DNA of 64,000 nt from Comamonadaceae bacterium (GCA_947452785.1 CANGDZ010000010.1:1-64000), one strand, 5' to 3'; numbered from the stretch's first letter, positions 17,633 to 26,681 are shown. Notes: a model not told the origin generated them from the sequence alone. A program made the numbers and translations.

Positions 17633-18365
17633 TTTGAAATTCTGGCTGGCAGCGATCGCGCTGTTGGCCTTACCTCTGGCGGCCGTGTCTCAAGGCCTGC
17701 CGCTGGTGAATGTGACCGGCGGCAAAGCCGGTACCCAATACAGTCTGACGCTGCAACTGCTGGCGTTGATGACGTCGCTCACCTTGCTGCCGTCTTTGGT
17801 GCTGATGATGACCGCCTTCACCCGCGTGATCATTGTGCTGTCCATCCTGCGTCAAGCGCTGGGCACCGGCCAAACCCCACCGAACACAGTGCTGGTGGGC
17901 CTGGCGTTGTTCTTGACCCTGTTCATCATGAGCCCGGTGCTAAACGATGTGTACCTCAATGCACTGGTGCCTTATATGGAAAAAGGCATGGCGTTTGACA
18001 AAGCGCTGGCCGCGGCCGAAGAGCCTTTACGCGGCTTCATGATGAAGCAAACCCGCGAAGACGATATTGCGCTGTTCATGCAAATGGCCCGCAAGGCCGA
18101 TGCCATCAGCCCTGACAGCGTGCCCTTCACCACCTTGGTGCCGGCTTTCATCACCTCGGAGCTGAAAAGCGCGTTCACGATTGGCTTTTTGATCTACATC
18201 CCGTTTGTGGTGATCGATCTGATTGTCGCCAGCGTGCTGATGTCGATGGGCATGATGATGCTCTCACCGATGATGATTTCGATGCCTTTTAAATTGATGT
18301 TGTTTGTGCTGGTCGACGGCTGGAGCCTGATCCTCGGATCTTTGGCCGCCAGTTTCGTAACCTGA
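17622..18365 (+). CDS. fliP: Flagellar type III export gate protein FliP
   Basis: Pore-forming subunit of the export gate, 247 residues from the ATG at 17622 (MSRNLKF), giving a cleavable signal peptide. The family pattern is clear: LLPSLVLMMTAFTRVIIVLSILRQALG, then PPNTVLVGLALFLTLF, and the C-terminal LPFKLMLFVLVDGW-type helix (here MPFKLMLFVLVDGW). FliP, FliQ and FliR form the helical core of the secretion channel and are encoded consecutively here. Confidence 0.97.
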   Translation: MSRNLKFWLAAIALLALPLAAVSQGLPLVNVTGGKAGTQYSLTLQLLALMTSLTLLPSLVLMMTAFTRVIIVLSILRQALGTGQTPPNTVLVGLALFLTLFIMSPVLNDVYLNALVPYMEKGMAFDKALAAAEEPLRGFMMKQTREDDIALFMQMARKADAISPDSVPFTTLVPAFITSELKSAFTIGFLIYIPFVVIDLIVASVLMSMGMMMLSPMMISMPFKLMLFVLVDGWSLILGSLAASFVT

Positions 18366-18380
18366 CAAAGGGAGCTGAAC

Positions 18381-18650
18381 ATGGATACTGCTGCGGTGGT
18401 GGATTTAGGGCGCCAAGCCCTGTGGATGACGGTGCTGATCTCAGCGCCCTTGCTGGGTGTTTCCTTGATCGTCGGCTTGGTCATTGGCATCTTGCAAGCC
18501 GCCACATCGATCAATGAAATGACCTTGAGTTTCATTCCCAAATTGGCCGCATTGGCACTGACTTTGGCGGTGATTGGCAGCTGGCAGTTGACCACCTTGG
18601 TGGACTACACCCGCAGCATCTTTCAGCGCATTCCGGGCTTATTCGTTTAA
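18381..18650 (+). CDS. fliQ: Flagellar type III export gate protein FliQ
   Basis: Two-helix membrane subunit of the export gate, 89 residues, full length for the family. Signature segments: GRQALWMTVLISAPLLGVSLIVGLVIGILQAATSI split over the first hairpin, and the second helix LAALALTLAVIGSW. A GGGAGCTGAAC leader supplies the ribosome-binding site. It lies 15 bases after fliP. Confidence 0.96.
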   Translation: MDTAAVVDLGRQALWMTVLISAPLLGVSLIVGLVIGILQAATSINEMTLSFIPKLAALALTLAVIGSWQLTTLVDYTRSIFQRIPGLFV

Positions 18651-18678
18651 GCGGATTGCCGCTGACCAGTCGCCCACC

Positions 18679-19449
18679 ATGAACTTCGCCGCCTCTGACC
18701 TCCTTGAGCGTTTTTACACGCTGCTGTGGCCCATGCTGCGCATCTCGGCTTTGCTGATTGCGGCGCCGGTTTTTTCGCTGCGAGCACTGTCGCTGCGCAT
18801 TCGCATTTTGTTGGCCCTGACCTTGACCTGGCTGGTCTACCCCTTGCACGACTGGCCCACCATCGACCCCATCTCACCGGCTGGCCTCTTGGAAATCTTC
18901 AATCAACTGACCATTGGCCTCGTGATGGGTTTGGTCCTGCAAGTTGTGACCGCAGCGATTTTGGTCGCTGGGCAATCCATCTCCAACGCGGTCGGGCTGT
19001 CAATGGCCACCATGATCGACCCCAACGTCGGCAACGTGCCGGTGATTGGCCAATTTTTACTGGTCATGTCCACTTTGATTTTTGTGGGTCTGGGCGGGCA
19101 CGCCCTGCTTTTGGGCCTGGTGATTGACAGCTTTAACAGCATGCCAATTGGCAAAGGCCTGATGGGCCAAGCCGCCTGGGGGCAGCTGGTGACTTGGAGC
19201 TCGATGATTTTCTTAGGCGGCTTGCTGACCGCTTTGCCGGTCATGGTGACGCTCTTGTTCATCAACGTGGGCTTGGGCGTGGCCACCCGCGCAGCACCCA
19301 GCTTGAACGTTTTTTCATTGGGTTTCCCGGCCATGGTCATCGCCGGCTTCATGATCATGATTTTGAGCTTGCCCAGCATTGGCGCACGCATTCAATGGAT
19401 GTGGCTGCAAGGCCTGACGCAAACCCGCAGCCTGGTCGGCCTGCCCTGA
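18679..19449 (+). CDS. fliR: Flagellar type III export gate protein FliR
   Basis: Polytopic membrane protein of 256 residues that completes the FliPQR channel. It has about six hydrophobic segments, with family motifs such as PVFSLRALSLRIRILLALTL and the GQSISNAVGLSMATMIDP stretch. It is 28 bases downstream of fliQ and 14 bases upstream of flhB. Confidence 0.96.
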   Translation: MNFAASDLLERFYTLLWPMLRISALLIAAPVFSLRALSLRIRILLALTLTWLVYPLHDWPTIDPISPAGLLEIFNQLTIGLVMGLVLQVVTAAILVAGQSISNAVGLSMATMIDPNVGNVPVIGQFLLVMSTLIFVGLGGHALLLGLVIDSFNSMPIGKGLMGQAAWGQLVTWSSMIFLGGLLTALPVMVTLLFINVGLGVATRAAPSLNVFSLGFPAMVIAGFMIMILSLPSIGARIQWMWLQGLTQTRSLVGLP

Positions 19450-19463
19450 AGGGATGACACAGC

Positions 19464-20612
19464 ATGAGTGCCAGTGATTCATCAGAAAAGACCGAAGAGC
19501 CGACGGCGCGCAAACTGCGCAAAGCCCGTGAGGACGGTCAGGTGGCTCGCTCCGTCGAATTGCCAGCGGCAGCCGTGACCATTTCAGCCATGATGATCAT
19601 GTTCATGATCGGCGGGGTCTGGGTGGCGCGCCTGTCCAAGCAATTTGCCGCCGGCTTTACTTTTGATCGCAAAACCCTGGATTCCCCTAACCTGCTGCCT
19701 TTGGCCTTTGGCCAGCAAATGGGGGATGGTTTGCTCTTGGTCCTGCCCCTGTTGTTGCTCACCGCGGTGGTTGCCATCTTGGCCAGCGGCGCCACGGGGG
19801 GGTACTTGTTTTCCCTGCAAAGTATTTTGCCCAACTTTAGCAAACTCAATCCGGGCGCCGGATTGGCAAGAATTTTTGGCACCAAGGCCTGGGTCGAATT
19901 GCTCAAATCCATCGCTAAGTTCACCTTGATCGGCAGCGTGCTGTGGATCTTGGTGACGCGCCATTTGGGCGAGTTGCTGCACATGGGTGAAATGAGTCTG
20001 CAGCCTGCCCTGGAAGCGGCAGGTTTGCTAATCGCCGAGTCTGCGCTGTGGCTGTCTTTGTGTCTTTTGTTCATCGCCTTGATCGATGCGCCCTACCAAA
20101 AGTACGCCTTCATCAAACGCATGCGCATGACCAAGCAAGAAATCAAGGACGAGATGAAGGACATGGAAGGCAAGCCTGAAGTCAAGGCCAAGATTCGTCA
20201 GCGCCAACGCGAAATGAGCAATGCCCGCATGATCCAAAAAGTCAAAGACGCGGATGTGGTCATCACCAACCCCGAACACTTTGCGGTGGCCTTGTCTTAC
20301 GACCCGGCGGGCGATGGTGCACCTATTTTGTTGGCCAAGGGCGCTGACCACATTGCCGCCAAGATTCGCGAAGAGGCCAAGCTCCATGGGATTGAAATTT
20401 TCTCCTCCCCCGCCCTGGCCCGTGCGATTTACTTCACCACCGATACCGACCGATCTATCCCCGAAGCCCTGTACTATGCAGTAGCCCAAGTGCTGGCCTA
20501 TGTCTTTAATCTGGCACAGATCCGCCCCGGTGTTCAACCGATGCAACGCCCTGCACCCAAACTGCCTAAGGACATGCAGTTCGATGCAGATGGCAACTTG
20601 ATCAACCCCTAA
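19464..20612 (+). CDS. flhB: Flagellar export switch protein FlhB (NPEH variant)
   Basis: Export-gate protein of 382 residues that autocleaves to change substrate specificity from rod/hook to filament. It has the N-terminal DSSEKTEEPTARKLRKAREDGQVARS signature, four TM helices and the cytoplasmic domain. The cleavage motif is N269-P-E-H272, not the textbook NPTH; Asn, Pro and His are kept, and Glu takes the Thr position. The sequence after it (FAVALSYD) is typical. A truncated paralogue of the cytoplasmic domain (FhlB type) is encoded at 28.35 kb. Confidence 0.97.
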   Translation: MSASDSSEKTEEPTARKLRKAREDGQVARSVELPAAAVTISAMMIMFMIGGVWVARLSKQFAAGFTFDRKTLDSPNLLPLAFGQQMGDGLLLVLPLLLLTAVVAILASGATGGYLFSLQSILPNFSKLNPGAGLARIFGTKAWVELLKSIAKFTLIGSVLWILVTRHLGELLHMGEMSLQPALEAAGLLIAESALWLSLCLLFIALIDAPYQKYAFIKRMRMTKQEIKDEMKDMEGKPEVKAKIRQRQREMSNARMIQKVKDADVVITNPEHFAVALSYDPAGDGAPILLAKGADHIAAKIREEAKLHGIEIFSSPALARAIYFTTDTDRSIPEALYYAVAQVLAYVFNLAQIRPGVQPMQRPAPKLPKDMQFDADGNLINP

Positions 20613-20624
20613 GGAGCGGACCCC

Positions 20625-21926
20625 ATGTTCAATCTGTCGCGCCCCCTGGCACCGGAGTTGGAAGACTTTTACTTTCAGCCCGATGATCGCGAACTGGTCG
20701 ACGGTTGTGTAACCGCGCTGACCCGAGATGGTTTGAATGTCGCCATCTTGTCGACCCATTCAGCCGCCCTAGAGCATTACGGCAGCTTGCTGATTGCCCG
20801 TCTGCGCAAGTTCACGCCAACCAGCAAAATTGAAGTTTATTTCCCCACCAGCTCTGACGACTTATTGGCGCGCTTCAATCAGACCCTCAAGAGCCAATCC
20901 TTGGCGCAAGCCATGCAGGGTCGGAAAAACATTTTGGCCACCCAATTCTGGGTCTTGAACAATGCCGCCGCCGTGCCCGAGCATGAGCTGCAATTGCTGG
21001 CCAGTCTGGTGCACAATTTTCCGGGCGCCAATATCCGGTTAATCTTGTTTTTGGATACGTCCCGGCAAGCCCATCCTTCATTGGCAGCTTTTGGCAAGAA
21101 CATCACGCGCTGGGAAATTGCCCTGCCCCATGCCGCGCAAACCGCACAATTGATCGCGCAAGCCAAGGGCCAGGCGCAACAAAAAGCGGTGCGTGCCTTC
21201 TTAAACCGACTCAACTCATCGGAAGAGCAGCCCCTCCAAATAGCCTTGGTGAAAAAAAGATTCACCAACCCTTTTGTTCGTCGCAAGCCCAGCATGGCTG
21301 AAACAGTACCCCGCACCGGCAGCGTGAAATGGCTGAAGGCGGCCCAATGGGGTGCGGCCGTCTTTGCACTCCTGGCCGCTTGTACGGTTTTCATGTACTG
21401 GCTGACCCCTTCATCCTTCCAGTTTCTCAGCGCAGCCCCGTCAACAGAGACCCAGGACGCCAAGGCGGCCAGCAACTCGGTCCAAGGCAAAACCACTGAC
21501 AACAAAAAAGTCGCCAAAGCCACCGAGGTCAAAACTGCTGAAACATCCAAAGCGGCGCCCGTGACCAGCGCCGCCGACCCTTTGGACGAGTTGCCCAGCG
21601 AAGCCGCCGCGGGTCAAGCCTGGGCTAAGAAATTGCCCCCCGACAGTTACGTGGTGCAACACCTGGCCTTGCCCGTCTTTAAAAATGTCATCGCCTGGCA
21701 ACAAGCCAATCCCAAATTGCTTGAGGCTCATATTGTGGCCATCTACAAACCGGGCGAGAAGCTAGCTCAATTTGCGCTGGTGTCTGGCCCGTTCAAATCC
21801 AGAAGCGCCGCCATCGAGTTCACCCAACAACCCCAAATCCCGCGCCTGGCTTTGGCCACTCCGTCACCCCTGTTGACCGAGCGACTCAGCCCGCGTGACA
21901 GCAAACCCAAAGAGGCGCGTCGATGA
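20625..21926 (+). CDS. Membrane protein with degenerate ExeA-like domain and SPOR-like C terminus
   Basis: Not a standard flagellar protein. It has 433 residues in three parts. Residues 1-200 look like an ExeA/GspA-type AAA+ fold (FWVLNNAAAVPEHELQLLASL and RLILFLDTSRQ at the places of Walker B and sensor strands), but where a P-loop should be there is only AILSTHSAALEH, so ATP binding is doubtful. One TM helix lies at about 240-262. A charged linker leads to a C-terminal SPOR-like segment (about 339-415: YVVQHLALPVF and LVSGPFKSRSAAIEF). SPOR domains bind denuded septal peptidoglycan. The layout recalls DamX-like proteins. It is 12 bases after flhB and overlaps the next gene by 4 bases. Confidence 0.6.
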   Translation: MFNLSRPLAPELEDFYFQPDDRELVDGCVTALTRDGLNVAILSTHSAALEHYGSLLIARLRKFTPTSKIEVYFPTSSDDLLARFNQTLKSQSLAQAMQGRKNILATQFWVLNNAAAVPEHELQLLASLVHNFPGANIRLILFLDTSRQAHPSLAAFGKNITRWEIALPHAAQTAQLIAQAKGQAQQKAVRAFLNRLNSSEEQPLQIALVKKRFTNPFVRRKPSMAETVPRTGSVKWLKAAQWGAAVFALLAACTVFMYWLTPSSFQFLSAAPSTETQDAKAASNSVQGKTTDNKKVAKATEVKTAETSKAAPVTSAADPLDELPSEAAAGQAWAKKLPPDSYVVQHLALPVFKNVIAWQQANPKLLEAHIVAIYKPGEKLAQFALVSGPFKSRSAAIEFTQQPQIPRLALATPSPLLTERLSPRDSKPKEARR

Positions 21927-22669
21927 CCGAAGAACAAGACATCATTTCGAGTGGCACCCCTCACGAAGTCCATCTGGCCGAGGGCAGCCATACCGCCGTG
22001 CATAAAACCGCCACGGCCATGGAGCCGACCATACGCAACACCTCAGCCAACCCCGATGAAACCGTGGAACTGATTTCGTCGCAAGACGTCATCAGCCACA
22101 GCCAGGTCGATGAAGCCAGAGCAGCTCGCGCGGCAGGCTTCACCGAAGAAACCCGCAAGGCGAGTGCCGGCGCCTGTGCTGTTGACACTGCGGTCGACGA
22201 GACGCAAGTGATCCACATGGAAGAAGAGATCGAACGGCCCGATCGCATGGTGAATGAAGACACCACCGTACAACCGCATATCGCTCACCCCATGGCATTG
22301 CCCCTTGACCAAGTAATGAGCGATTTGCCCTCGCTGGACTTGCAAACGCCAGCAGCTGTTTCGGACGCGGAGAGTGAAACCCCCTCCACGGCCCCGCCAG
22401 TGGTCGATGAACCCACCGCCACCACTCAAGAAACGTCGACTCAAGCCGATACTTCATTGCCAGAGGTTGAAGTCGCGGCGCCCGCCGAGTTCATGGCAGA
22501 AATGAATTTTCCGGCCCGGGTCGTGAAATTGAAAATAGCCAACGACCAAATCCGCGGGCAAATTGAAAAACTGGAGAAGCCTCTTTTTGCCCCCATTCCA
22601 GTCGCCGCGCCGGCTGCTGCTAAGGGCAAAGAAAAAGAAGCCGCTAAAAAGCCCGCCAAAGGCCATTGA
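21923..22669 (+). CDS. Acidic low-complexity protein of unknown function
   Basis: I do not recognise this 248-residue protein. It starts in an ATGA overlap with the stop of the upstream gene, a strong sign of translational coupling. The first 160 residues are acidic and rich in Thr, Ser, Ala and Val with no hydrophobic segment. The last 80 contain a more ordered stretch (FMAEMNFPARVVKLKIANDQIRGQIEKLEKPLF) and end in a Lys/Ala tail (KGKEKEAAKKPAKGH). The conserved-looking part could be a short helical hairpin that binds a partner. By context it belongs with the two flanking genes. Confidence 0.55.
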   Translation: MTEEQDIISSGTPHEVHLAEGSHTAVHKTATAMEPTIRNTSANPDETVELISSQDVISHSQVDEARAARAAGFTEETRKASAGACAVDTAVDETQVIHMEEEIERPDRMVNEDTTVQPHIAHPMALPLDQVMSDLPSLDLQTPAAVSDAESETPSTAPPVVDEPTATTQETSTQADTSLPEVEVAAPAEFMAEMNFPARVVKLKIANDQIRGQIEKLEKPLFAPIPVAAPAAAKGKEKEAAKKPAKGH

Positions 22670-22690
22670 CCCCCAACCGGACTGTCCACC

Positions 22691-23572
22691 ATGACCGAAC
22701 ATACCTCTCACCCCAGCGCTGAAAAAGACCACGCCGCCCCAGCCGCTGCGCACCAAGACGCTGCAGCAACAGAAAAGCAACAACTCGGTGACGCTGAAAT
22801 TCAGGACATCAAACAAACCGTCATGGATTCAGGTGATTTAGCCAACCGTGCGGCCTTGTTGGCCACCACTGCCACGGCCGATTTGCGCACCATCACGCAG
22901 CAAGTTGCGCTCAACATGGCCAAGCAACAAAAACAAACGCTGATGCTGTTTGGCATTGCCGGTGGTCTGATGGTCATTGCGGCCTCCATTTTTGGCGCCA
23001 TGGCATTCTCGCTGTCCGGTCGGGTCAAGCAACTCGATGCGATGGTCACGGTGGTCGGCAAACGCGTGGGTGATTTAGACAGCTCCATGGAATTGGTGGG
23101 CTCCGTCAACGAAGCCCTGCAAGAATTGGTGGGCAAACAAGAAGGCATCGCCGCAGCCCAATCCAAAATGGATGGCCGTTTAGAAGACATGGCCAAAAAA
23201 GCCGAAGAACTCGCTGCCAAAGCGGCAGAAAAGCCGCCCGAAAAGGCCACCGCCAAAGCGGGCCCAGCCGACCCGGCCTTGTCCAAGCAAGTGCAAAGTC
23301 TCGATGGCCGATTGCAAGCGCAAGCGGCCGCGCTCAAATCCATCGCCACGCACTTGCAAACCATTCAAGGCTCAGTGGGTGATGCAGGCGGACTGCGCAA
23401 AGAAATGGAAGCCGTCGCTAAGATGCAACGCGAGCGCCAAGCCAGTGACAATGCCGCTGCAGCCGCAGCTGCGGCCGCCATCAAGCAACGTGAAAAGATG
23501 GTGCAGTTCCCTCGAGCTTCGGCCAACGACGCGCCATTGGCATCGCCCAATGCCATGGGCACAGCGAAATAA
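22691..23572 (+). CDS. Single-pass membrane protein with periplasmic coiled coil
   Basis: Unrecognised protein of 293 residues. A soluble N terminus of about 80 residues, one TM helix at about 83-107 (TLMLFGIAGGLMVIAASIFGAMAF), then a long Ala/Lys/Glu/Gln-rich region with heptad-like spacing that is probably coiled coil in the periplasm. Orientation is inferred from the charge pattern and is uncertain. It ends the run that begins at fliK, 21 bases after the acidic gene. Together with the previous two genes it forms a conserved-looking three-gene tail behind flhB, for which a role in envelope anchoring of the motor is only a guess. Confidence 0.6.
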   Translation: MTEHTSHPSAEKDHAAPAAAHQDAAATEKQQLGDAEIQDIKQTVMDSGDLANRAALLATTATADLRTITQQVALNMAKQQKQTLMLFGIAGGLMVIAASIFGAMAFSLSGRVKQLDAMVTVVGKRVGDLDSSMELVGSVNEALQELVGKQEGIAAAQSKMDGRLEDMAKKAEELAAKAAEKPPEKATAKAGPADPALSKQVQSLDGRLQAQAAALKSIATHLQTIQGSVGDAGGLRKEMEAVAKMQRERQASDNAAAAAAAAAIKQREKMVQFPRASANDAPLASPNAMGTAK

Positions 23573-23582
23573 GAGGCATGGG

Positions 23583-23623
23583 AGCGGGACTCCGCGGCGA
23601 GTCTTCGCTGGCTCGCCCGCTTT
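23583..23623. terminator. GC-rich inverted repeats between convergent genes
   Basis: GGCGAG (23596-23601) pairs with CTCGCC (23612-23617), and an outer AGCGG/CCGCT pair competes with it, followed by only three T. It lies between the convergent coiled-coil gene and the FleQ-like gene and is a plausible 3'-end structure for either, though weak as an intrinsic terminator. Confidence 0.4.
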
Positions 23624-23632
23624 CAGACCCGT

Positions 23633-24778
23633 TTAAGCAACCGCAGAGACGTTCAGAACGCCCTGGCGCAAGTCGTACTTGTTGAGTTTTTCAATCAAGG
23701 TGGTGCGCTGCAAGTTCAGCAAGCGTGCGGTTTGAGACACATTGCCCGAGGTCCGCCCCAGTGCTTGCACAATCAAGTCACGTTCAATCTCTGCCAAGCG
23801 GTCTTTCAGAGAAATTCCTTCGGTGGGTAAATTCTCTAGGCCTTGCGCCAACATGATGATGTCCTCCACCGGATTGCTTTCCAACTCGTCTTCCAAACTG
23901 GGCATCGCCGCACTGAAGATCGAGGTCACCTTGGGCGGCTTGGCTGCCATCGGCTTGAGCGCTGTGGCTGGGTTCTCGCAGCGCTCGGCCTGCATCTGAG
24001 CCAAACCGCGAGGCAGCAAATCCGCGGGCACCGAGCTCAAGTTCAAGGTCTGGCCCGCAAACAAGGTGCTGAAGCGGTCGACCAAATTGGACAACTCTCG
24101 CACATTGCCCGGCCAGGCGTAAGACTGCAAAGCCTCGAGAAAGTCGTCACTGAAACCAATCGGCTGGGCCTGATTTTGCACACACAAGCGGGAAAAGTGC
24201 GTCAGCAACTCTGGCACATCGTCTGGGCGCTGGCGTAACGCTGGTGTTTTCAAAGGCAACACGTTCAAGCGGTAATACAAATCTTCGCGAAAGCGACCGG
24301 CTTCAATGTGGGCTTCCAGATCGCAATGCGTGGCGGCTACCACGCGCACATCTACATGCACGGGCTTCAAGCCGCCAACGGGATCAACGGTGCGCTCTTG
24401 CAAGACACGCAGCAACTTGACCTGCATGTCCATCGATAAATCGCCAATTTCATCCAAAAAGATGGTGCCACCATGGGCCAACTCAAAGCGCCCAATGCGG
24501 TCGTTCATGGCGCCGGTGAAAGCGCCTTTGCGGTGACCAAACAATTCGCTCTCTATCAACTCTTTCGGAATCGCGGTGCAATTGATCGGCACAAAGTTGC
24601 CGCCTGCACGATTCGATTCATCATGCAAGGCCCGCGCCACCAACTCTTTGCCCGTACCACTTTCACCCGTGATCAACACGGTCGCGTTCGAGTTCGCCAC
24701 ACGGGAAATTAAATCCCGAATGGCTTGCGCTGCTTCGCTGGCGCCTTTGAACGATGTGATTCGGTGTGGTTTGGACAT
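23633..24778 (-). CDS. FleQ-like sigma-54-dependent activator lacking a receiver domain
   Basis: Enhancer-binding protein of 381 residues. The AAA+ domain begins almost at the N terminus: Walker A GESGTGKE (38-45), the sigma-54-contacting GAFTGA loop (85-90), Walker [13 protein letters not shown], and an R-finger region. A linker follows, then a Fis-type helix-turn-helix whose ending ([14 protein letters not shown]) closely resembles FleQ/FlrA-class flagellar master regulators. The N-terminal FleQ or receiver domain is missing, so it is probably controlled by another route, for example the FleN ATPase encoded at 8.9 kb. Likely targets are the sigma-54 sites noted before flhA, flgB, the TPR/flagellin 2 unit and the lytic transglycosylase gene. 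FlgR/FlrC-type identity is an alternative. Confidence 0.85.
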   Translation of the reverse strand: MSKPHRITSFKGASEAAQAIRDLISRVANSNATVLITGESGTGKELVARALHDESNRAGGNFVPINCTAIPKELIESELFGHRKGAFTGAMNDRIGRFELAHGGTIFLDEIGDLSMDMQVKLLRVLQERTVDPVGGLKPVHVDVRVVAATHCDLEAHIEAGRFREDLYYRLNVLPLKTPALRQRPDDVPELLTHFSRLCVQNQAQPIGFSDDFLEALQSYAWPGNVRELSNLVDRFSTLFAGQTLNLSSVPADLLPRGLAQMQAERCENPATALKPMAAKPPKVTSIFSAAMPSLEDELESNPVEDIIMLAQGLENLPTEGISLKDRLAEIERDLIVQALGRTSGNVSQTARLLNLQRTTLIEKLNKYDLRQGVLNVSAVA

Positions 24779-24942
24779 GAATGCGCAGGGTTTTTTACTT
24801 CATCAACTTTTTCAATACATGGATGTATCTGACTGAATTTAAACACAAATTAACAAAAACACCAACATCACCACTTTCGCCAAAAATTGCAGTTGCATTC
24901 CCACAACAATTAAAAAACAGTCGAAACCAGTCCTTTTCAGCC

Positions 24943-24969
24943 TCAAGTTCAGCCACATCAGACCGAATC
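24943..24969 (+). promoter_or_regulatory. Sigma-28 promoter of the flgP/flgT operon
   Basis: TCAAGTTC (24943-24950), 11 bases, ACCGAATC (24962-24969). Predicted start near 24976, 36 bases before the flgP-like ATG. The rest of the 233-base gap to the FleQ-like gene is AT-rich with no other confident site. Confidence 0.75.
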
Positions 24970-25011
24970 AGAGGGTGAAGGACTTGGTGTCCTGCATGCT
25001 AAGGAAGCAAT

Positions 25012-25485
25012 ATGAACCGATTTTTTACAGCCTGCCTTGCGGCAGGCCTGATCCTTTTGACCGGATGCAAATCCATCAACATCGCCGCCACCAAGCCTGC
25101 TGAAAATGCCAACATGCTGGCCCCGTTGGTCGAAAAACGGGAAACCCTGACTGCCACCGGCTATGCCGTGGTGAGCGTGCAAAACCACCGCAACCCGGCG
25201 CAGCAAAGACTGATGGCGATCCGCGCCTCCAAACTTGACGCCTATCGAGCCCTGACGGAACAAGTTTACGGCCAACAAATTGACGCCACCTCCACCGTGG
25301 CCGACATGACCGTGACCAGCGACAGCTTTCGCGCCAAAGTCGAAGGCGTGATCTACGGCGCTATCTTGGTAAGCATCACCCCGGTGGGCGAAGACACTTA
25401 CGAAACCACGTTGTCGCTGGACAAAAGCGTGGTTCAAGACCTGCGTACGCTTTACCTGGGCCAAATCACGGCCCGCAGCCGCTAA
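25012..25485 (+). CDS. flgP: FlgP-like LPP20-family outer-membrane lipoprotein
   Basis: Lipoprotein of 157 residues with a type II signal peptide (lipobox LTGC at about 16-19) and an LPP20/FlgP-type domain containing the family-typical AIRASKLDAYRALTEQVYG segment. In Vibrio and Campylobacter, FlgP forms an outer ring around the basal body that stiffens high-torque motors. An AAGGAAG ribosome-binding site precedes the ATG. It is followed by an FlgT-like gene, the partner seen in Vibrio, which supports the assignment. No FlgO homologue is visible. Confidence 0.8.
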   Translation: MNRFFTACLAAGLILLTGCKSINIAATKPAENANMLAPLVEKRETLTATGYAVVSVQNHRNPAQQRLMAIRASKLDAYRALTEQVYGQQIDATSTVADMTVTSDSFRAKVEGVIYGAILVSITPVGEDTYETTLSLDKSVVQDLRTLYLGQITARSR

Positions 25486-25518
25486 CTTCAGCGCTGACCT
25501 CACCCGATTGCCGTCACC

Positions 25519-26667
25519 ATGAAACGCCTGCTGCCTTGGTTCACCGCCTGCGCCTTGCTGTGCGGCTGGGGCCTGGGCTGGGCACAAACCGCCAAAGTGA
25601 GTTTGACCGCGCAAGAACGTCTGGACGCGATTCGTCACAGCCTGGTGGAAACGGCTTTGCAAGGCGCCACCCAAGTGCGCAGTACCCAGTGGCTCGACCA
25701 ACAGGGTCAACTGCGAGACGCCAGCAGCTTTCGCTCCGGCATGGAAGTTCGCGGCGTGCAGGTGCGGTCCTACTCGCGCGACAGTGCGGGCAATGTACAA
25801 GCTCAGTTGAGTAGCCCCAACGCCAGCAAAGACCTGACACGCAATCCCAGCAACTCGGCCAGCGTGGTGGACGACAGCTGCAAGCCCCAAACCTTGCGCC
25901 ATGTGCTGGGCTTGACCACGGTGTTTGAGGCGGGCACCTCGGCGGCAATCCAAAAGCAAGTGCGGCAACAAATCACCGCCCAATGGCTGTCGGCTTCTGA
26001 TGGCGCTTGGCGCATGGTGGAACTGAACGTGGTAACCCCTGTGCTGTCCACAGGTGCGTTGACCAGCTCTTACGAACAGGCTCTGACGCGCGGCAGCACC
26101 CAGCAACTGCCATGGGCGGCAACTTTACGCGTAAGTGCCAAAACCCAGGAGTTGAAAACCTGGGAAAAAATCGCTGGACGCAGTGCGCACCATGCCGAAA
26201 TAACCTTGGAGTTGGCGGTGAGCGGTGCGCAAGATGCCAGCGGCCAAAGCAAGCAATTTCAAGCTTCGCAAAGCCTGAACCTGCCTCTGAAAAATACCGA
26301 TTGGGCCAGCACAAGTCTGGATGACGCCGGCGCTGCCCAATTGCAGCAAGTTGGACGCTTGTGGGGCGATCGTTTGGGCCAATGGATTGGTTGTGACCCC
26401 TTGCAGCCCCAAGTGACCCAGCGTCGTGCCAACCAGGTGCAAATCAATGCCGGCGGCTTGGCGGGGGTGCGCCCCGGAGACGAATGGCTGCTGGCCGATC
26501 CTAAAGCTTTTCCGTCACAAGTGGTCGGCCCTTCTTCGGCCGCACTGCTGCTGGCCAAGGTGGTGGAAGTAACCCCTCATCATGCCCAACTCGCTGTCCT
26601 TGCAGGTCCTGCCGATGCCGTCCAAACTCATTGGCGCGCCTGGCCGGCCGAATCACTGAACCGATAA
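25519..26667 (+). CDS. flgT: FlgT-like H-ring component
   Basis: Periplasmic protein of 382 residues with a Sec signal (cleavage after about residue 22, GLGWAQ-TA). An N-terminal ALQGA-type helix pair (ERLDAIRHSLVETALQGATQV), a large middle domain and a C-terminal domain (AGGLAGVRPGDEWLLADP, then VVEVTPHHAQLAVL) agree with the three-domain FlgT plan. In Vibrio FlgT builds the H ring needed for T-ring assembly and stator retention. It follows the FlgP-like gene by 33 bases. Assignment rests on domain flavour, length and context; sequence conservation in this family is low. Confidence 0.65.
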   Translation: MKRLLPWFTACALLCGWGLGWAQTAKVSLTAQERLDAIRHSLVETALQGATQVRSTQWLDQQGQLRDASSFRSGMEVRGVQVRSYSRDSAGNVQAQLSSPNASKDLTRNPSNSASVVDDSCKPQTLRHVLGLTTVFEAGTSAAIQKQVRQQITAQWLSASDGAWRMVELNVVTPVLSTGALTSSYEQALTRGSTQQLPWAATLRVSAKTQELKTWEKIAGRSAHHAEITLELAVSGAQDASGQSKQFQASQSLNLPLKNTDWASTSLDDAGAAQLQQVGRLWGDRLGQWIGCDPLQPQVTQRRANQVQINAGGLAGVRPGDEWLLADPKAFPSQVVGPSSAALLLAKVVEVTPHHAQLAVLAGPADAVQTHWRAWPAESLNR

Positions 26668-26681
26668 ACCGGAACTCCCCC

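Noticed and set aside
24889-24903. Weak GC-N10-CC (minus sigma-54) site before the FleQ-like gene
   Set aside because: Spacing fits but the TGGGAA and CTGCA elements deviate from consensus in several positions.
24985-25000. GG-N10-GC site directly before flgP
   Set aside because: The flanking bases fit poorly and transcription would start at the ATG itself, whereas a good sigma-28 site lies upstream.
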